From Stenocarpella maydis (taxonomy: Eukaryota; Ascomycota; Sordariomycetes; Diaporthales; Diaporthaceae), in contig NQMI01000014.1 in the NCBI GenBank assembly GCA_002270565.1, forward strand, positions 558,001-622,000: a stretch of DNA of 64,000 nucleotides, in the 5' to 3' direction. The notes under the pieces are model-generated. The model was not told the DNA's origin. It searched no databases and saw only the letters and a list, made by a program, of their open reading frames with translations. Each line of letters starts with the position of its first letter. The stretch's first letter is position 1. Positions 24,117 through 34,373 of this stretch are shown piece after piece. The position numbers and the translations under genes were made by a program.

Positions 24117-26660
24117 ATGCCCATCGCTGCCCTCCCCGAGACGACGGTACGTCTCCTCGGCTCTGCGGCAGCCATCAATTCGCCGGTCGATGTGGTCAAG
24201 GAGCTTCTGGACAACGCCCTTGACGCAGAAGCCACCTCTGTCGATATTCTTGTCTCCGCAAATCTCATCGACAGCATCCAGGTCAGAGACAACGGACACG
24301 GGATCCAAGCTGATGACTACGACTCGCTCGGCCGCATGGGCCACACGAGCAAGCTCAATTCTTTCGAGGAGCTCAGAAACGTTGGGGCCACCGCGCTTGG
24401 TTTCCGGGGCCAGGCACTGGCCAGCGCAAACACCCTTGGCCGCGTCACTGTCGTGACAAGGTGCGTCGGAGATCCAACAGCCACGAAACTGCTCCTCCGT
24501 GCCGGTGTTGGCGGCATCGAGAGCCAACAGCGCGTGTCTGCCCCAGTCGGCACGGCTGTGACCGTGGAAGGGCTCTACAAGACCATTCCTGTCCGCGGAC
24601 AGGTTGCCGAGAGGGAGGCGCAAAAGGATCTTACCAAGGCCAAGCATTTATTCCAAGCTTATGTGCTGGCCAGACCCATGGTCCGGATTTGTCTCAAGGT
24701 CTTGGGAGGCGACACCAAGCAGACCTGGTCCTATTCTCCGCGTCCAGGTGCCGGTATCAGAGAAGCGATCGTTCAGGTCTGTGGGGCAGGCGTCATGGCG
24801 GAATGCATGGAGAGGGTGGCAGTCACTGATGCAGACCCAGAGGTGGGGAATAATGCCCGTGGTGGTCCACGAATGACCATTGAGGCGGTCTTGCCCCGGC
24901 CAGATGCCGACTTATCCAAGCTGTGCAGAGGCTCGTTCTTCTCCGTCGACTCTCGTCCCGTGTCGACTTCGAGTGGTACCATGAAGAAGCTCCTCTCGAA
25001 TCTCAAAAATCACTTCAAGAAATCTTTAGGTGTGGACGCTGAAGACAGAAGATTGACTGATCTCTTCGGCTGCGTAAACCTCAAGTGCGCCCCGGGCAGT
25101 TACGACCCGAACATTGAGCCGGCCAAGAACCAGGTCCTCTTTGCCAACGAGTCTCAAGTCATCGAACTGTTCGAAGAGCTATGTTCAAAGACCTATCAAA
25201 TTCGGCAGGCAGCCGGCGCCTTTATGACGATCGAAAAGAGGAAACTCACAAGACGAACACAAACCCGGACGCCTCCGCCGAGTAGCGATGGACCGAGAGG
25301 CTCAACACCTCTAGGCAGGCCACCGATGAACGCAGCTCATGACCCGGAACAGGCAAGCGCTCATCACGGCCAGGGCCTCAAGCGAAAGTTCGTCGTAAAC
25401 ATGTCAGTAGACCCAGACCTATCATCGGATGAGGAAGCCGAGGACGGAAACTTGCCAGACGCCATCATAGAAGCAGAAGAGCCGTGCAGCACTTCGAAGG
25501 AAGCCCTGGATCCTTGGACCATCGCAAGGATGACCGCACCAGCTCGACAGATAGCCGCCAACGATGGCGCTGCAGATAGTACCAGTCGAAGTCTTGTCCA
25601 CGCGGAACAGGCACAGAATCTAGCCGCGAGTGCCGATCCTTTTGAAGAGGAATTGCCGATTCTGCAGGTCCAAAGGGGTGCACCCAGGGATCTTGATACA
25701 CTCCGAGTGAAGAAATTCGCAAACGCGCACATGGAGCGTCGTCAGGACCCTGATCTTCAATGTCCCGTCCCACAGGCTTCCAGAGGTCCACAGACAAGTG
25801 AGCGAGAAGCAGCTTATGATCTACCTCGGTCAACTTCGCGGATGAGACGGTCTACCGGAAGACGCAGGCTCCCCGATTCCAGGCCACAAAAGGACACTTT
25901 TGAAGAAGACATAGATGTAGATGGCCTGGTTCAAACTACGCTGTCTTTCGATGAGCAAAGAATGCCACAAAATAGCCACGAATCCCAGGCCCAACTTCAT
26001 TTAAACGATGCCTCAACGCTGCGGAACCCACCATTCCGGAAGTCCAAGAGAGTCCAGAAACGTGACCTAGCTCACGCCTCACGGGATGATCCAACTGTTG
26101 GCGAGCGCCGAGATCGTCTCAGAGAATCTCGAGACGAGAACGCAACCGTGAACGCTCCTATAGGAGACCACGGCTTCGGGCCATCCCACTTATCCAGTCC
26201 CACTCCCGTGAGTTTTGGAAGCAGCCATGTAGACCGTGTGCCAAGTACACAAAGGCCAGATTGTGGGTATACTGAGCCAAACACATTCGATGGGGATCCG
26301 CAGAAGTACCTGATCAGAAGGCAACGCTCAGAGGCAGCACACCGAAGAAAGGGTTGGCAGTCCATCAAAAGAACCAAAACTGACAGATTGCCCCTGGAGA
26401 AAGTTCCCTCTGGAGACGGCACCAACCACCTCGTGCTGAAACTAGACCACGAAAGAGCCGAGATCTTGAATGTTTCGCGAAGAACACACTCGTTGGCAGC
26501 TTACCGCGAGGGAGTGCCCCTTGGCGTTGCGATGACACTGGACGATGTGGATGATATCCAGTCTAGACTGCAAGCCGTCGTGACCAGCTGGACAGAGAGG
26601 ACGTTTGGGCAGAAGGCGGACGTCGAAATCGACCTTCGGGAGGCAGTGAAGGGAGCTTAA
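24117..26660 (+). CDS. MLH2: DNA mismatch repair MutL homologue, MLH2/human PMS1 type
   Basis: Single exon of 847 aa; start at ATG 24117 (MPIAALPETTVRLLG), which matches the MutL N-terminus. The GHL-ATPase motifs are complete: motif I ELLDNALDA with catalytic Glu29 and Mg2+-binding Asn33, motif II DNGHGI (58-63), and motif III GFRGQALAS (95-103). The transducer domain continues to about residue 340 (LFGCVNLKCAPGSYDPNIEPAKNQVLF). The rest is a long polar linker with a short C-terminus (LDHERAEILNVSRRTHSLAAY). I see no DQHAxxExxxE endonuclease motif, which argues against PMS1(yeast)/PMS2 and MLH3. Yeast Mlh2 is an accessory MLH1 partner. The MLH2 assignment is by elimination and could be wrong within the MutL family. 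Confidence 0.85.
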   Translation: MPIAALPETTVRLLGSAAAINSPVDVVKELLDNALDAEATSVDILVSANLIDSIQVRDNGHGIQADDYDSLGRMGHTSKLNSFEELRNVGATALGFRGQALASANTLGRVTVVTRCVGDPTATKLLLRAGVGGIESQQRVSAPVGTAVTVEGLYKTIPVRGQVAEREAQKDLTKAKHLFQAYVLARPMVRICLKVLGGDTKQTWSYSPRPGAGIREAIVQVCGAGVMAECMERVAVTDADPEVGNNARGGPRMTIEAVLPRPDADLSKLCRGSFFSVDSRPVSTSSGTMKKLLSNLKNHFKKSLGVDAEDRRLTDLFGCVNLKCAPGSYDPNIEPAKNQVLFANESQVIELFEELCSKTYQIRQAAGAFMTIEKRKLTRRTQTRTPPPSSDGPRGSTPLGRPPMNAAHDPEQASAHHGQGLKRKFVVNMSVDPDLSSDEEAEDGNLPDAIIEAEEPCSTSKEALDPWTIARMTAPARQIAANDGAADSTSRSLVHAEQAQNLAASADPFEEELPILQVQRGAPRDLDTLRVKKFANAHMERRQDPDLQCPVPQASRGPQTSEREAAYDLPRSTSRMRRSTGRRRLPDSRPQKDTFEEDIDVDGLVQTTLSFDEQRMPQNSHESQAQLHLNDASTLRNPPFRKSKRVQKRDLAHASRDDPTVGERRDRLRESRDENATVNAPIGDHGFGPSHLSSPTPVSFGSSHVDRVPSTQRPDCGYTEPNTFDGDPQKYLIRRQRSEAAHRRKGWQSIKRTKTDRLPLEKVPSGDGTNHLVLKLDHERAEILNVSRRTHSLAAYREGVPLGVAMTLDDVDDIQSRLQAVVTSWTERTFGQKADVEIDLREAVKGA

Positions 26661-28197
26661 GTGGCCGCTTAGCCAATGATTGCTATGACGTGTGGACAGT
26701 TGTTTTGTGGGGACTCGGCCACCGATGAGATGAGATCATGTGCTGAAAGGGTATGAATTGAGCCATCATGGACAATATGCAAGATATTGCTGAGCTCGAT
26801 AGACATTTCTGAGATCTCGTAGCTGGCATTGGAACGGTAGCTACGGTCCTTTCCGTAATGTATGATGGGGTTCGGACTTCCCGCGTGTTCTCCCCCAGAC
26901 TGTGATTTCGGGTTGCTTGCCAGCGACCTACAGGGATCGACCGGTGCGTGGATGAATAAGGGAGCATCACTTACACGGCCGGCACCACACCAACGATATT
27001 CTTTCCACTGGGAGGATTCGATGATGGCCGTTTCGATCTAGACTTGAGTGCATGCCGCCTCTCCGTGTGAGGTCACTTGACCAGTGTCAGTGCCAGGTTT
27101 TTTGCATTCCCGGTGTTTTCGTGTTGACGGGAGTCTTGCTATTGGACAGAGGTGGACCTCGTATTTGAGGTCGTGATGGCTGACAGCATGGGATGGGGAC
27201 AGGGACGGGCGCTCGCCCAAAATGTGTCCCGAAGCGAGAGGGGATATGGATACTGTAGGAGCGGCCAACCCAGGCAGGTTCAGGCCTATGCGGCGGCGGG
27301 CGCTGGCAATGTTTTGGCTTGCGCACACAAACAAAAGAAGAAGTGCACCTGCGAGAACGCATGGTATACTAAGACAAAACCACAGACACCCAAAACCCAG
27401 AACCCAAAACACAGTGCCCACTCAGCCACACCTGAAGCACAGGACGTACACGTGTACTCCTTGGTGTACAACACACCTACATGAGATAGCCAACTCTAAT
27501 AAAATCGACGTGTATAATACCCACGGCATAATGATATGATGGATATACCGGTGTACACTACTTCCGTTGTTGCAGGTGCGAATATCCGATGTCAGAAAGA
27601 AGAAGGGGATCGGCAGCAAGCGAGGGGAGCTTCCCACCCAGCTCCGCGCACCAGTGGACAAGAGGGATTCCCACATGTTCCCTGCCGCGAGGTCTTGGTG
27701 ACTCCGGGGGGCCCGCCCAGCCCACCTTTCCACCTGTCCGCCCTGGCTTGACAACAGCTTGGTCGCGAGGGGTGTACGGGGTGTGTGGTGTAGCGTAGAC
27801 GACACGAAGATGGTCGTTGCGGCGGCCGTGGAGCCGTCCGTGACAAGGAGCCGAGCGCCTGGCGGGCCCGGAGCGGTGGTGGATACCCCCACGGGTGGTT
27901 TAATATGGGGCCAAGCACCAAAACGCAAGGGCGACTTCGCTTCTTTTCCCTCTCTGGCCCTGTCTCGGGTGCCGGTGCTGCTGCTTAGAATAGACGGAAA
28001 ATGCAGAGAGGCATGTGGGCTGATGAGTTCTTTCGCACGGGCGGGGCGTGCACAGGTTAGCGGCCTCGGGTGAGGAGGACAGCACGAGAGAACCCGAGGA
28101 GCTGGTTCGTCCTTGTCGCTGGCGCCGGGGGGAGGATCGAAGGCATCGAAGATTCCTTTTGGGGCTTCTCGTACTCCCGTTGTCCCAGCTTCGGCAT

Positions 28198-28201
<4 letters not shown>

Positions 28202-28228
<27 letters not shown>

Positions 28229-28229
28229 T
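28202..28229. repeat. (CCAG)n tandem repeat
   Basis: About six tandem CCAG units, intergenic. Confidence 0.8.
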
Positions 28230-28846
28230 ACGTCGACGCGAGACCGGGGGTTAAGAATAAGTGCAACGTGGTTAGTGGTGCAATGGGGGGGTTATTCCGA
28301 TATGGACTTCGCACGGCCTTGTCCATGCTGTGTGTCATAGTATGCAGCAGCAGCAGCAGGCCACATTATGGTGGTGGGACATGATGGCATTTCTCGGTCA
28401 GCTTTTGAAGTTGGCAGCATTGCGGGCCCAACTCGTTGAACCTATCTATCACTGGCAGTGCCGGACGGGTTTGATGGAAACTGCAGGCAAGCTCATTTCC
28501 GTCGCAAATAAGGTTGACGTCCGGGGCCCGTTGTGAAGAATCAGGGGGGGGGGGGCAGTGGTAACAGTCCAGGTCAAACATGGGACATCGTATCCTGACG
28601 ACCAGCTGCCTTTGTGTACAGTATGATGCGGTGTGATGGCGGGGATCGGGCGGTGCTGCATCAATGAGAGCGAGCAGGCGGGACGCAGGGCTTGCTGACC
28701 CGGCGCCATGCCATTCGTCTCGCCATTCCTGTTGTTCCTTCGCCTTCTCTTGGGCCGGTTCGTCCTGCTGCTTGCCTTGGCATGCCATGCCCTTGCGTTG
28801 TTGCGCAGTGTTGTGCTCGGTCGTGTTGTGCCGCCGGGTGGATGGG

Positions 28847-28917
28847 GACGGGGATGGGGATGGGGATGGGGATGGGGATGGGGTTGGGGATGGGGATGGG
28901 GATGGGGATGGGGATGG
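28847..28917. repeat. (GGGGAT)n tandem repeat, potential G-quadruplex
   Basis: About 12 tandem GGGGAT units with two single-base variants (GGGGAC, GGGGTT). Runs of four G separated by two bases fit the classical quadruplex pattern. It lies about 1.0 kb upstream of the channel gene start. Confidence 0.9.
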
Positions 28918-29262
28918 CCTGGGTGGTTTTTCCCTTTGCATCCGGAGATAACGAAGAGATAGATACTATGTAGAGCATCTGTAGTAAAATCACACGAGGT
29001 AGACTCTGGGCTGGCTCGTTTCATGACACATGGCACCCAGCATAGCCCAAGCCAGCTCTACCACAACAAAACAAAACAGCAGGCTGTCCTGCTGCTGCCC
29101 TGCTGCTGCCGCCCCTGTGTTTCCTATCCGGGACGCCAAGCTCAATCCGATCCAAAAGAACGCCCCGCCAGCCCCATTCCCTACGCTAGACGCCCGACTA
29201 GGACCCAAGATTGCAATCTAGAATCGTCCCAATTCTTCGACGGGAGCGCAACACCAACACCA

Positions 29263-29340
29263 GCAACCAGCACCAGCAACCAGCACCAGCAACCAGCACC
29301 GGCACCAGCACCAGCACCAGCACCAGCACCAGCACCAGGC
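29263..29340. repeat. (ACCAGC)n-type tandem repeat
   Basis: Hexamer and dodecamer units of ACCAGC/AACCAGC type repeated across about 75 bp, upstream of the channel gene; no supported frame crosses it. Confidence 0.8.
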
Positions 29341-29949
29341 ACACACGCCACAGGCTACTCGCAGGCACACACACACAAACCCTTATTACCGCCGAGGCCA
29401 TCTGCAAAGCCAACCCACCCACCTGCCAACTCACCACGTCATTGCCCAGGCAGGCCCTCCTTGGACAAATAAACTGCTCCTCCCAACTGCTCACGCCGTT
29501 GCAGGCAAGACAATAATCATTCCCACGCCTTGTTATCCCTAGCCACTTGCAGACTGAAGCCGGCTATCTCGCCAGCCAGCATCCATTGTCCGTCCGCCGG
29601 ACCCCCCAGCCAGCCAATCCCTCCACCCGCCCATCCGTCGCGTCCTGTCTTTTCTTCTGCTTGAACCGGGGACGTCAATTGCCTTTCCCACCCTAGCTAC
29701 ACCACACCGAGGCCGTCCACGGTCCCCGTCCTGCCAGCTCGTGCGCCAGTTACATCCATCCATCTGTTCCTGGACTTCAGCTTCAGCTTCAGCCCCAGCC
29801 CCGGCTCCGGGTTGGTCCCGCGCACCTGAAAAGACCCTCGGCCGAACAAAGTCTCCCAAGATGTTCATTATTTGACACGGCTGCTCGTCTTTCTTTCGTC
29901 TCGTCGCGACTCCAGAAACCTCAATTCCTGCACTCGTGCCGCGCCGATC

Positions 29950-32900
29950 ATGCGAGTACTCCATGTGTCCTATCCCGAGAGTGATTCTGGTCGGCCCTGC
30001 GCTACCTGCGACGATGACGCCACAAGGAAACCATCCTGCCAGCCGCGGCCCGGAGCACCGTGGAGGGACATAGGCGCCGCCGTCTACCACAAGAGGAGGA
30101 AACAGAGCCCCACGCCCGGGACCCACCTCGAATCCACGCCCATTCATTCCGACGACGGCATCACCACGACGGCTCGCCGCAGCAAGCCGCCATCGCGCCC
30201 TGCGGCAGGGCGCGGGCTACGCTCCCTCTTGTGCTTGTCGCTCCTGTCGCAGCCCGCCGCCGCCGTTCTTCTCGACAAGTTCGACAATTGCCTCGACGAG
30301 TCGATAAAGGACAGCAATCCTCGCGAGTTGCAGTGGGTTCCGCTTTACGTGGGGGCGACCTTCGACACCGAGAACAAGAGCCACAACCTTAGGATCACTG
30401 TTTGGGGAAATGTCACGGGCGCCTACAACCCGACAGCCAGGCCTCAACTACCTCCTTGGAACAGCGAGGAGTGGCATAACCCCAATTTCACGGATGGCAA
30501 GATCGTGGACAACCCTTTCCCGATGACTGCGAACTTTCTCACCACATTACACAGCAAGATCAATGTCGTGACCTACGAGCCGTACGCAGCCGATTTCGAC
30601 TTTTGCAAGGACGCCCTGACCAATGCATCGTGCCCGCTGGGTCCCGTCTTCAACACAACCGAAATGTGCGTATTAGCTCTGGTGCCTGTCCCTCTTTCAA
30701 GGGCCTTCGGCTGTGGGAAGGGATGCCCGGTGCGGTACAGAGCCTTGTTCGCCTCTCTGTGTTCATGGTCGGACAGCAGGTTCGTGATTGGGCTTGGGTA
30801 ATTAATTCCCAGTCGAGGCGTCAAGACATATCACGGGAGGGCATCCCTGATTGGGTGCCCAGGGCCTGATATGAGAGCCAGTTGACCGCTGTCCGAGCAC
30901 ATGGCAGATGCGAACATTGACTTGTTAGGCGCCGACCGTGCACTTATCCCCCCTCTGCTGCAGCGCACTTCTCCTGGGTACGAGGTCAATACTAACAATA
31001 GTGCAGATCTCTTGCTGGCCTGCCGTCGATCACGATGTCAAAGGACTTCTATTCGAGCTACGCTTTCACATCATTCTCACCCACATTCTCGATAATATAC
31101 GGCGATGCTGTCAAGACAACCGTTGGCTGCGTCTCCGCCACGGTGACCCCTGACCTCGGCGACCTGACCTGGATGTTAAAGTTCCTTCCACTAATGGTCC
31201 TCCTCTCGGTTGGCTTTGCCACTGTGTTTGCCAGCATCTACAGCCCGTGGGGAACCACGGATATTTTCCACTGGAGCTCCAACTTTGGGAGACACAACGA
31301 CCTCCTCCGCTTGGTGACACCAGGCTTCGGCGACTGCCTGCAATACATACAATTTGTGACCTTGACCGGCGGCCTCACCCTGCATTATCCCGGCTTCTTC
31401 CAACCCATTGTCAGCCAGGCGTCCTGGTCTGCGCTGATGTTCAACGAGAGCTTCGTGAGCAACGAGCCAGGATGGCAGAGCTTGAGGGACGGCATCTATT
31501 TCACCAACGGCAGCTACGGCCTCGAGGACCTCGGCCAGCTGGTCGGCATGGGCAATGTCGAGGACATCTGGGCGGGCATGATGGTCTGGCTTCTAGGCAT
31601 AATAGCGGGCGTGGCCGTCATCACTCAACTGGGCTTCGCGGTGCAGTGGGTCTACCGTTTTGTCAAGAACATCCAGGAGGAGGACCTCCGCAACAAGAAC
31701 CTGCCCTTCACCGTGGGAAACGTCGTCAGGATCGTTTTCAACTTCTTCCTGCTACCCTTGGTCGCCCTGTCCATGTTCCAGCTCGTGGAAGCCGCCAAGT
31801 CGCCGGCGTACACAGTTGCCTTCGCGGCGTCGACAATTGTGCTGCTTCTCATCTTTGCTGGGTGGCTTCTGCGCCTTATCACGGCGACCAAACCGCGGTC
31901 GGTCCTGTTCGACGACCTCTCGACAGTGCTCCTTTATGGACCTCTCTATAACACATATTCCGATGAGGCCGCCGCGTTCGCGTTGATTCCCGTCCTGCTA
32001 ACCTTCATCAGGGGTGTCGGCATCGGCGCCGTGCAGCCTGCGGGCATTGCACAAATCATCATCCTAGCCATCTGCGAGGTTGTGCAGGTGATCACGCTGC
32101 ACGCCTTCAAGCCTTTCTCCTCGCCAACGTCGATGAATGCTTATCACACCCTTTTTGCGGTCCTACGACTCACAGTCATTCTTCTCATGACCGCATTCAT
32201 TCCGCAGCTCGGGGTCACGGACGGCCCGAAGGGGTGGATTGGATATGTCATACTCGTGATACACGGCGGCGTCCTGGTCTTGTGCTTCTTGCTCAACGCC
32301 CTACAGACCATCATCGAGGTGATTGCGAGGTTACTGGGCGCTGGAGGGGACGACAACAAGGGCTTGTCGCAAGGTCCATTGTCGAGGATATTCGGTGCGC
32401 GGCAGCTTTCCAGGCGGACATCGCGACGCGGCGGTCCATCCAGGCAGAGTCAACTGTCGAGCACGGCCATGTTGAGCGCAAAGGACCCGGTCCATGCAGG
32501 ATATATGGCACCAAGCGGCCGCCTACGAAGCGAATCGGCGGGCAGCGTCGGAGTGATGCTCAACAGTCGACCTCAGAGGAGCTCCTCCGCCCTTGATGCA
32601 ATGAGCTTTGACAACTCGATGCCACCATCTCGCCTCGATGGCACATCCTTCGGGCCATCGACACCCGGCGAGGCCAGCACATACTCCTTCCTACCATCTC
32701 CCGTCATAGGGCAGCAGACCCGACACTCGGTACCGCCGAATGCTTTGATAACGGACAGCCCGGGCGACACGTTCTACCGGCCGCCGAGGAAGCGGGGTAG
32801 GACACTTGAAAACCAATCGTCCCATTCCAGAGCCCGTGGGTCCTGGGGCACGAGTGGTGAGTGGTCTCAAAGACGAGGCAGCCAAAGTGGCGGAGGCCCG

Positions 32901-33857
32901 CTTGACTTGGCTGATATCGACCCCATCGACCGTGATCGAGACCGTGATCGTGGAACACCCGCGACGTACTCATTCCCCACGAGGACGGATTACGCCACTC
33001 GCGAAGTCGATTTCTACTACGGCGTGCAGCGCGGCTCGAGGCTTAATTCAGACGCGCCGCAGAGGAAGCTGGGCACAGGACCGGCTGATCCCACCGGGAC
33101 AGTTGCCACTGCAACCGGCTGGTTCAAGAACTTGTTCAGCGGCAAGAGCAAGGAGAAAGGGAAAGGGTTTGAGGTCGTGCGAAGCTCTCGCATGCCTCCT
33201 GCCATGCGTTCGGATCAGGCCTATGATGACACAGACCCCCCCGAGGGAACGCCTGTGGCCATGGGTGTGCTGAGGAAAGGACCCATCGACTCGGATTCTG
33301 ACGAAGGTGCTACCAAGGGCCCGGGCCCCGCCGCGCACGCCGACGAGCCTCCGCCATCAGCGCGGTTACTCAATGACGATGGCGCCAGCATAGACGAAGA
33401 CGCTGCCGATGAGCCAGGGCCCTTGGGCGCTTCTCGAAATGCGCCAGTGCTGCCCGACGTGGATGCAGGAGGAAGCTTCCATGGGCCCAGTCGCGCAGTC
33501 TCGAGAACTAGCCACATATCTCAGAGTCGGATTGGTGCGGACAGATCAGTGCCCGATGTTCCTAGGAAAAGTTCCAGGCGCAAATCCGACCTGATAAGTG
33601 GGCTGGCTCTGGATATGGACGCGTCGCCACCCCGTGGGCAAGCCATGTCGTCACGCCTCCCCTTCGAGCCATTGTCTCACGACACATCGGCAGACAAGAG
33701 GACGCCCTCGATCTCGTCGCTCGGAGACGAGTCTGACACGCACCGGCTGTCGAGTGAGAACCGGCTGGGCACCGTAACCCACGGAAATATCAGCAGGTAC
33801 CCATCGGATTCACGGGGCAAGATAGAGGGCAGCTCGGCCGAATTTGTGGACCGGTGA
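29950..33857 (+). CDS. TRP-like ion channel/FLC family membrane protein with N-terminal ML-like domain
   Basis: Two exons: 29950-30665 and 31007-33857. The intron is 341 nt (GTGCGT...GTGCAG) and splits an Ile codon. The product is 1188 aa. Order: hydrophobic signal segment (LRSLLCLSLLSQPAAAV, about 90-106); extracytosolic ML-like lipid-binding domain to about residue 270 with paired Cys and several N-glycosylation sites; about nine membrane segments between roughly 280 and 720 (TRP domain, homologous to S. pombe Pkd2 and yeast Flc/Yvc1-like proteins); then a 450-aa Ser/Pro-rich disordered tail. Family members act in Ca2+ entry, cell-wall integrity or FAD/heme transport in ER and plasma membrane. 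The 89 residues before the signal segment are odd: the true start may use another upstream exon, because no Met lies close to the signal segment. Confidence 0.85.
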
Positions 33858-34090
33858 TATCCCACCCCCACGAAGATACACTCAAATCTTTGAGAACCAC
33901 ACAACATATTATACGGACATACATAGTTACCCACTGTGCGCGTGTCGCGAGCAGCACACGCAGACGAGCCCAGCCAAGGCTCGATCTGGCACCTTGCATA
34001 ATCTGGCAACTGCGAAAGTTGCCCAAAATACACACAGCCTGGGCCCTTTTTATTTTTTTTATTTTATTTTTTTTTATTCTTTTTTTTTTT
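33858..34090. other. 3' region of channel gene ending in T-rich tract at gap
   Basis: Presumed 3' UTR of the + strand channel gene, followed by a 60-bp T-rich tract that abuts the N run. Homopolymer composition probably caused the assembly break. Confidence 0.6.
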
Positions 34091-34112
34091 NNNNNNNNNN
34101 NNNNNNNNNNNN
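34091..34112. other. Assembly gap (22 N)
   Basis: 22 N flanked by poly-T on the left and poly-G on the right. The true size is unknown and probably much larger, since the gene entering from the right appears to lose its body here. Confidence 0.99.
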
Positions 34113-34131
34113 GGGGGGGGGGGGAACACAC

Positions 34132-34373
34132 CTCTCACGCTAGAGATTGGGAGTCACAAGTTAGCGGTTTGCATGACGACAAGGCAGGAGGCCGCGGAGG
34201 AGGTGCCAGGTGGCAGCAGGCAGGAGATGTAGGCAATGGGAGGATATCAGGCGCCATGAGGGTAGAGGGCACAGGAGCTGGGCAGAGAGGAGAGGCGATT
34301 TCTCGAGCAAAGGGGGGAGGAGTGGGGGTGGGATTGACCGGGGCTGCAATGCTACACGTACCTCGTTCGCCAT
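34132..34373 (-). CDS. Probable first exons of a 14-3-3 gene, cut by the assembly gap (partial)
   Basis: Minus strand: a CT-rich leader with CACAAGATA-type sequence reaches ATG at 34373, encoding MANE (34373-34362). A consensus GTACGT donor follows. The 222-nt intron ends with a CCGCTAAC branch and CTCTAG acceptor. The next 8 nt (34139-34132) encode RE plus AG, then GTGTGT and a poly-C run into the gap. Joined, the protein begins MANERE(S), which from memory matches the N-terminus of the second 14-3-3 protein of filamentous fungi (MA/S-N/S-ERESK). 14-3-3 proteins bind phosphoserine clients and regulate growth and signalling. The identity rests on seven residues plus good splice signals and a strong promoter-like upstream; the body is not in the window. 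Confidence 0.45.

Larger units (their letters stand above)
26661..29949. other. Long intergenic/upstream region with G-rich and CAG-type repeats
   Basis: About 3.3 kb between the MutL gene and the channel gene, both +. The last 400 bp are CT-rich and look like the promoter/5' UTR of the channel gene. It contains tandem GGGGAT, CCAG and ACCAGC repeats. No gene supported. Confidence 0.55.
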
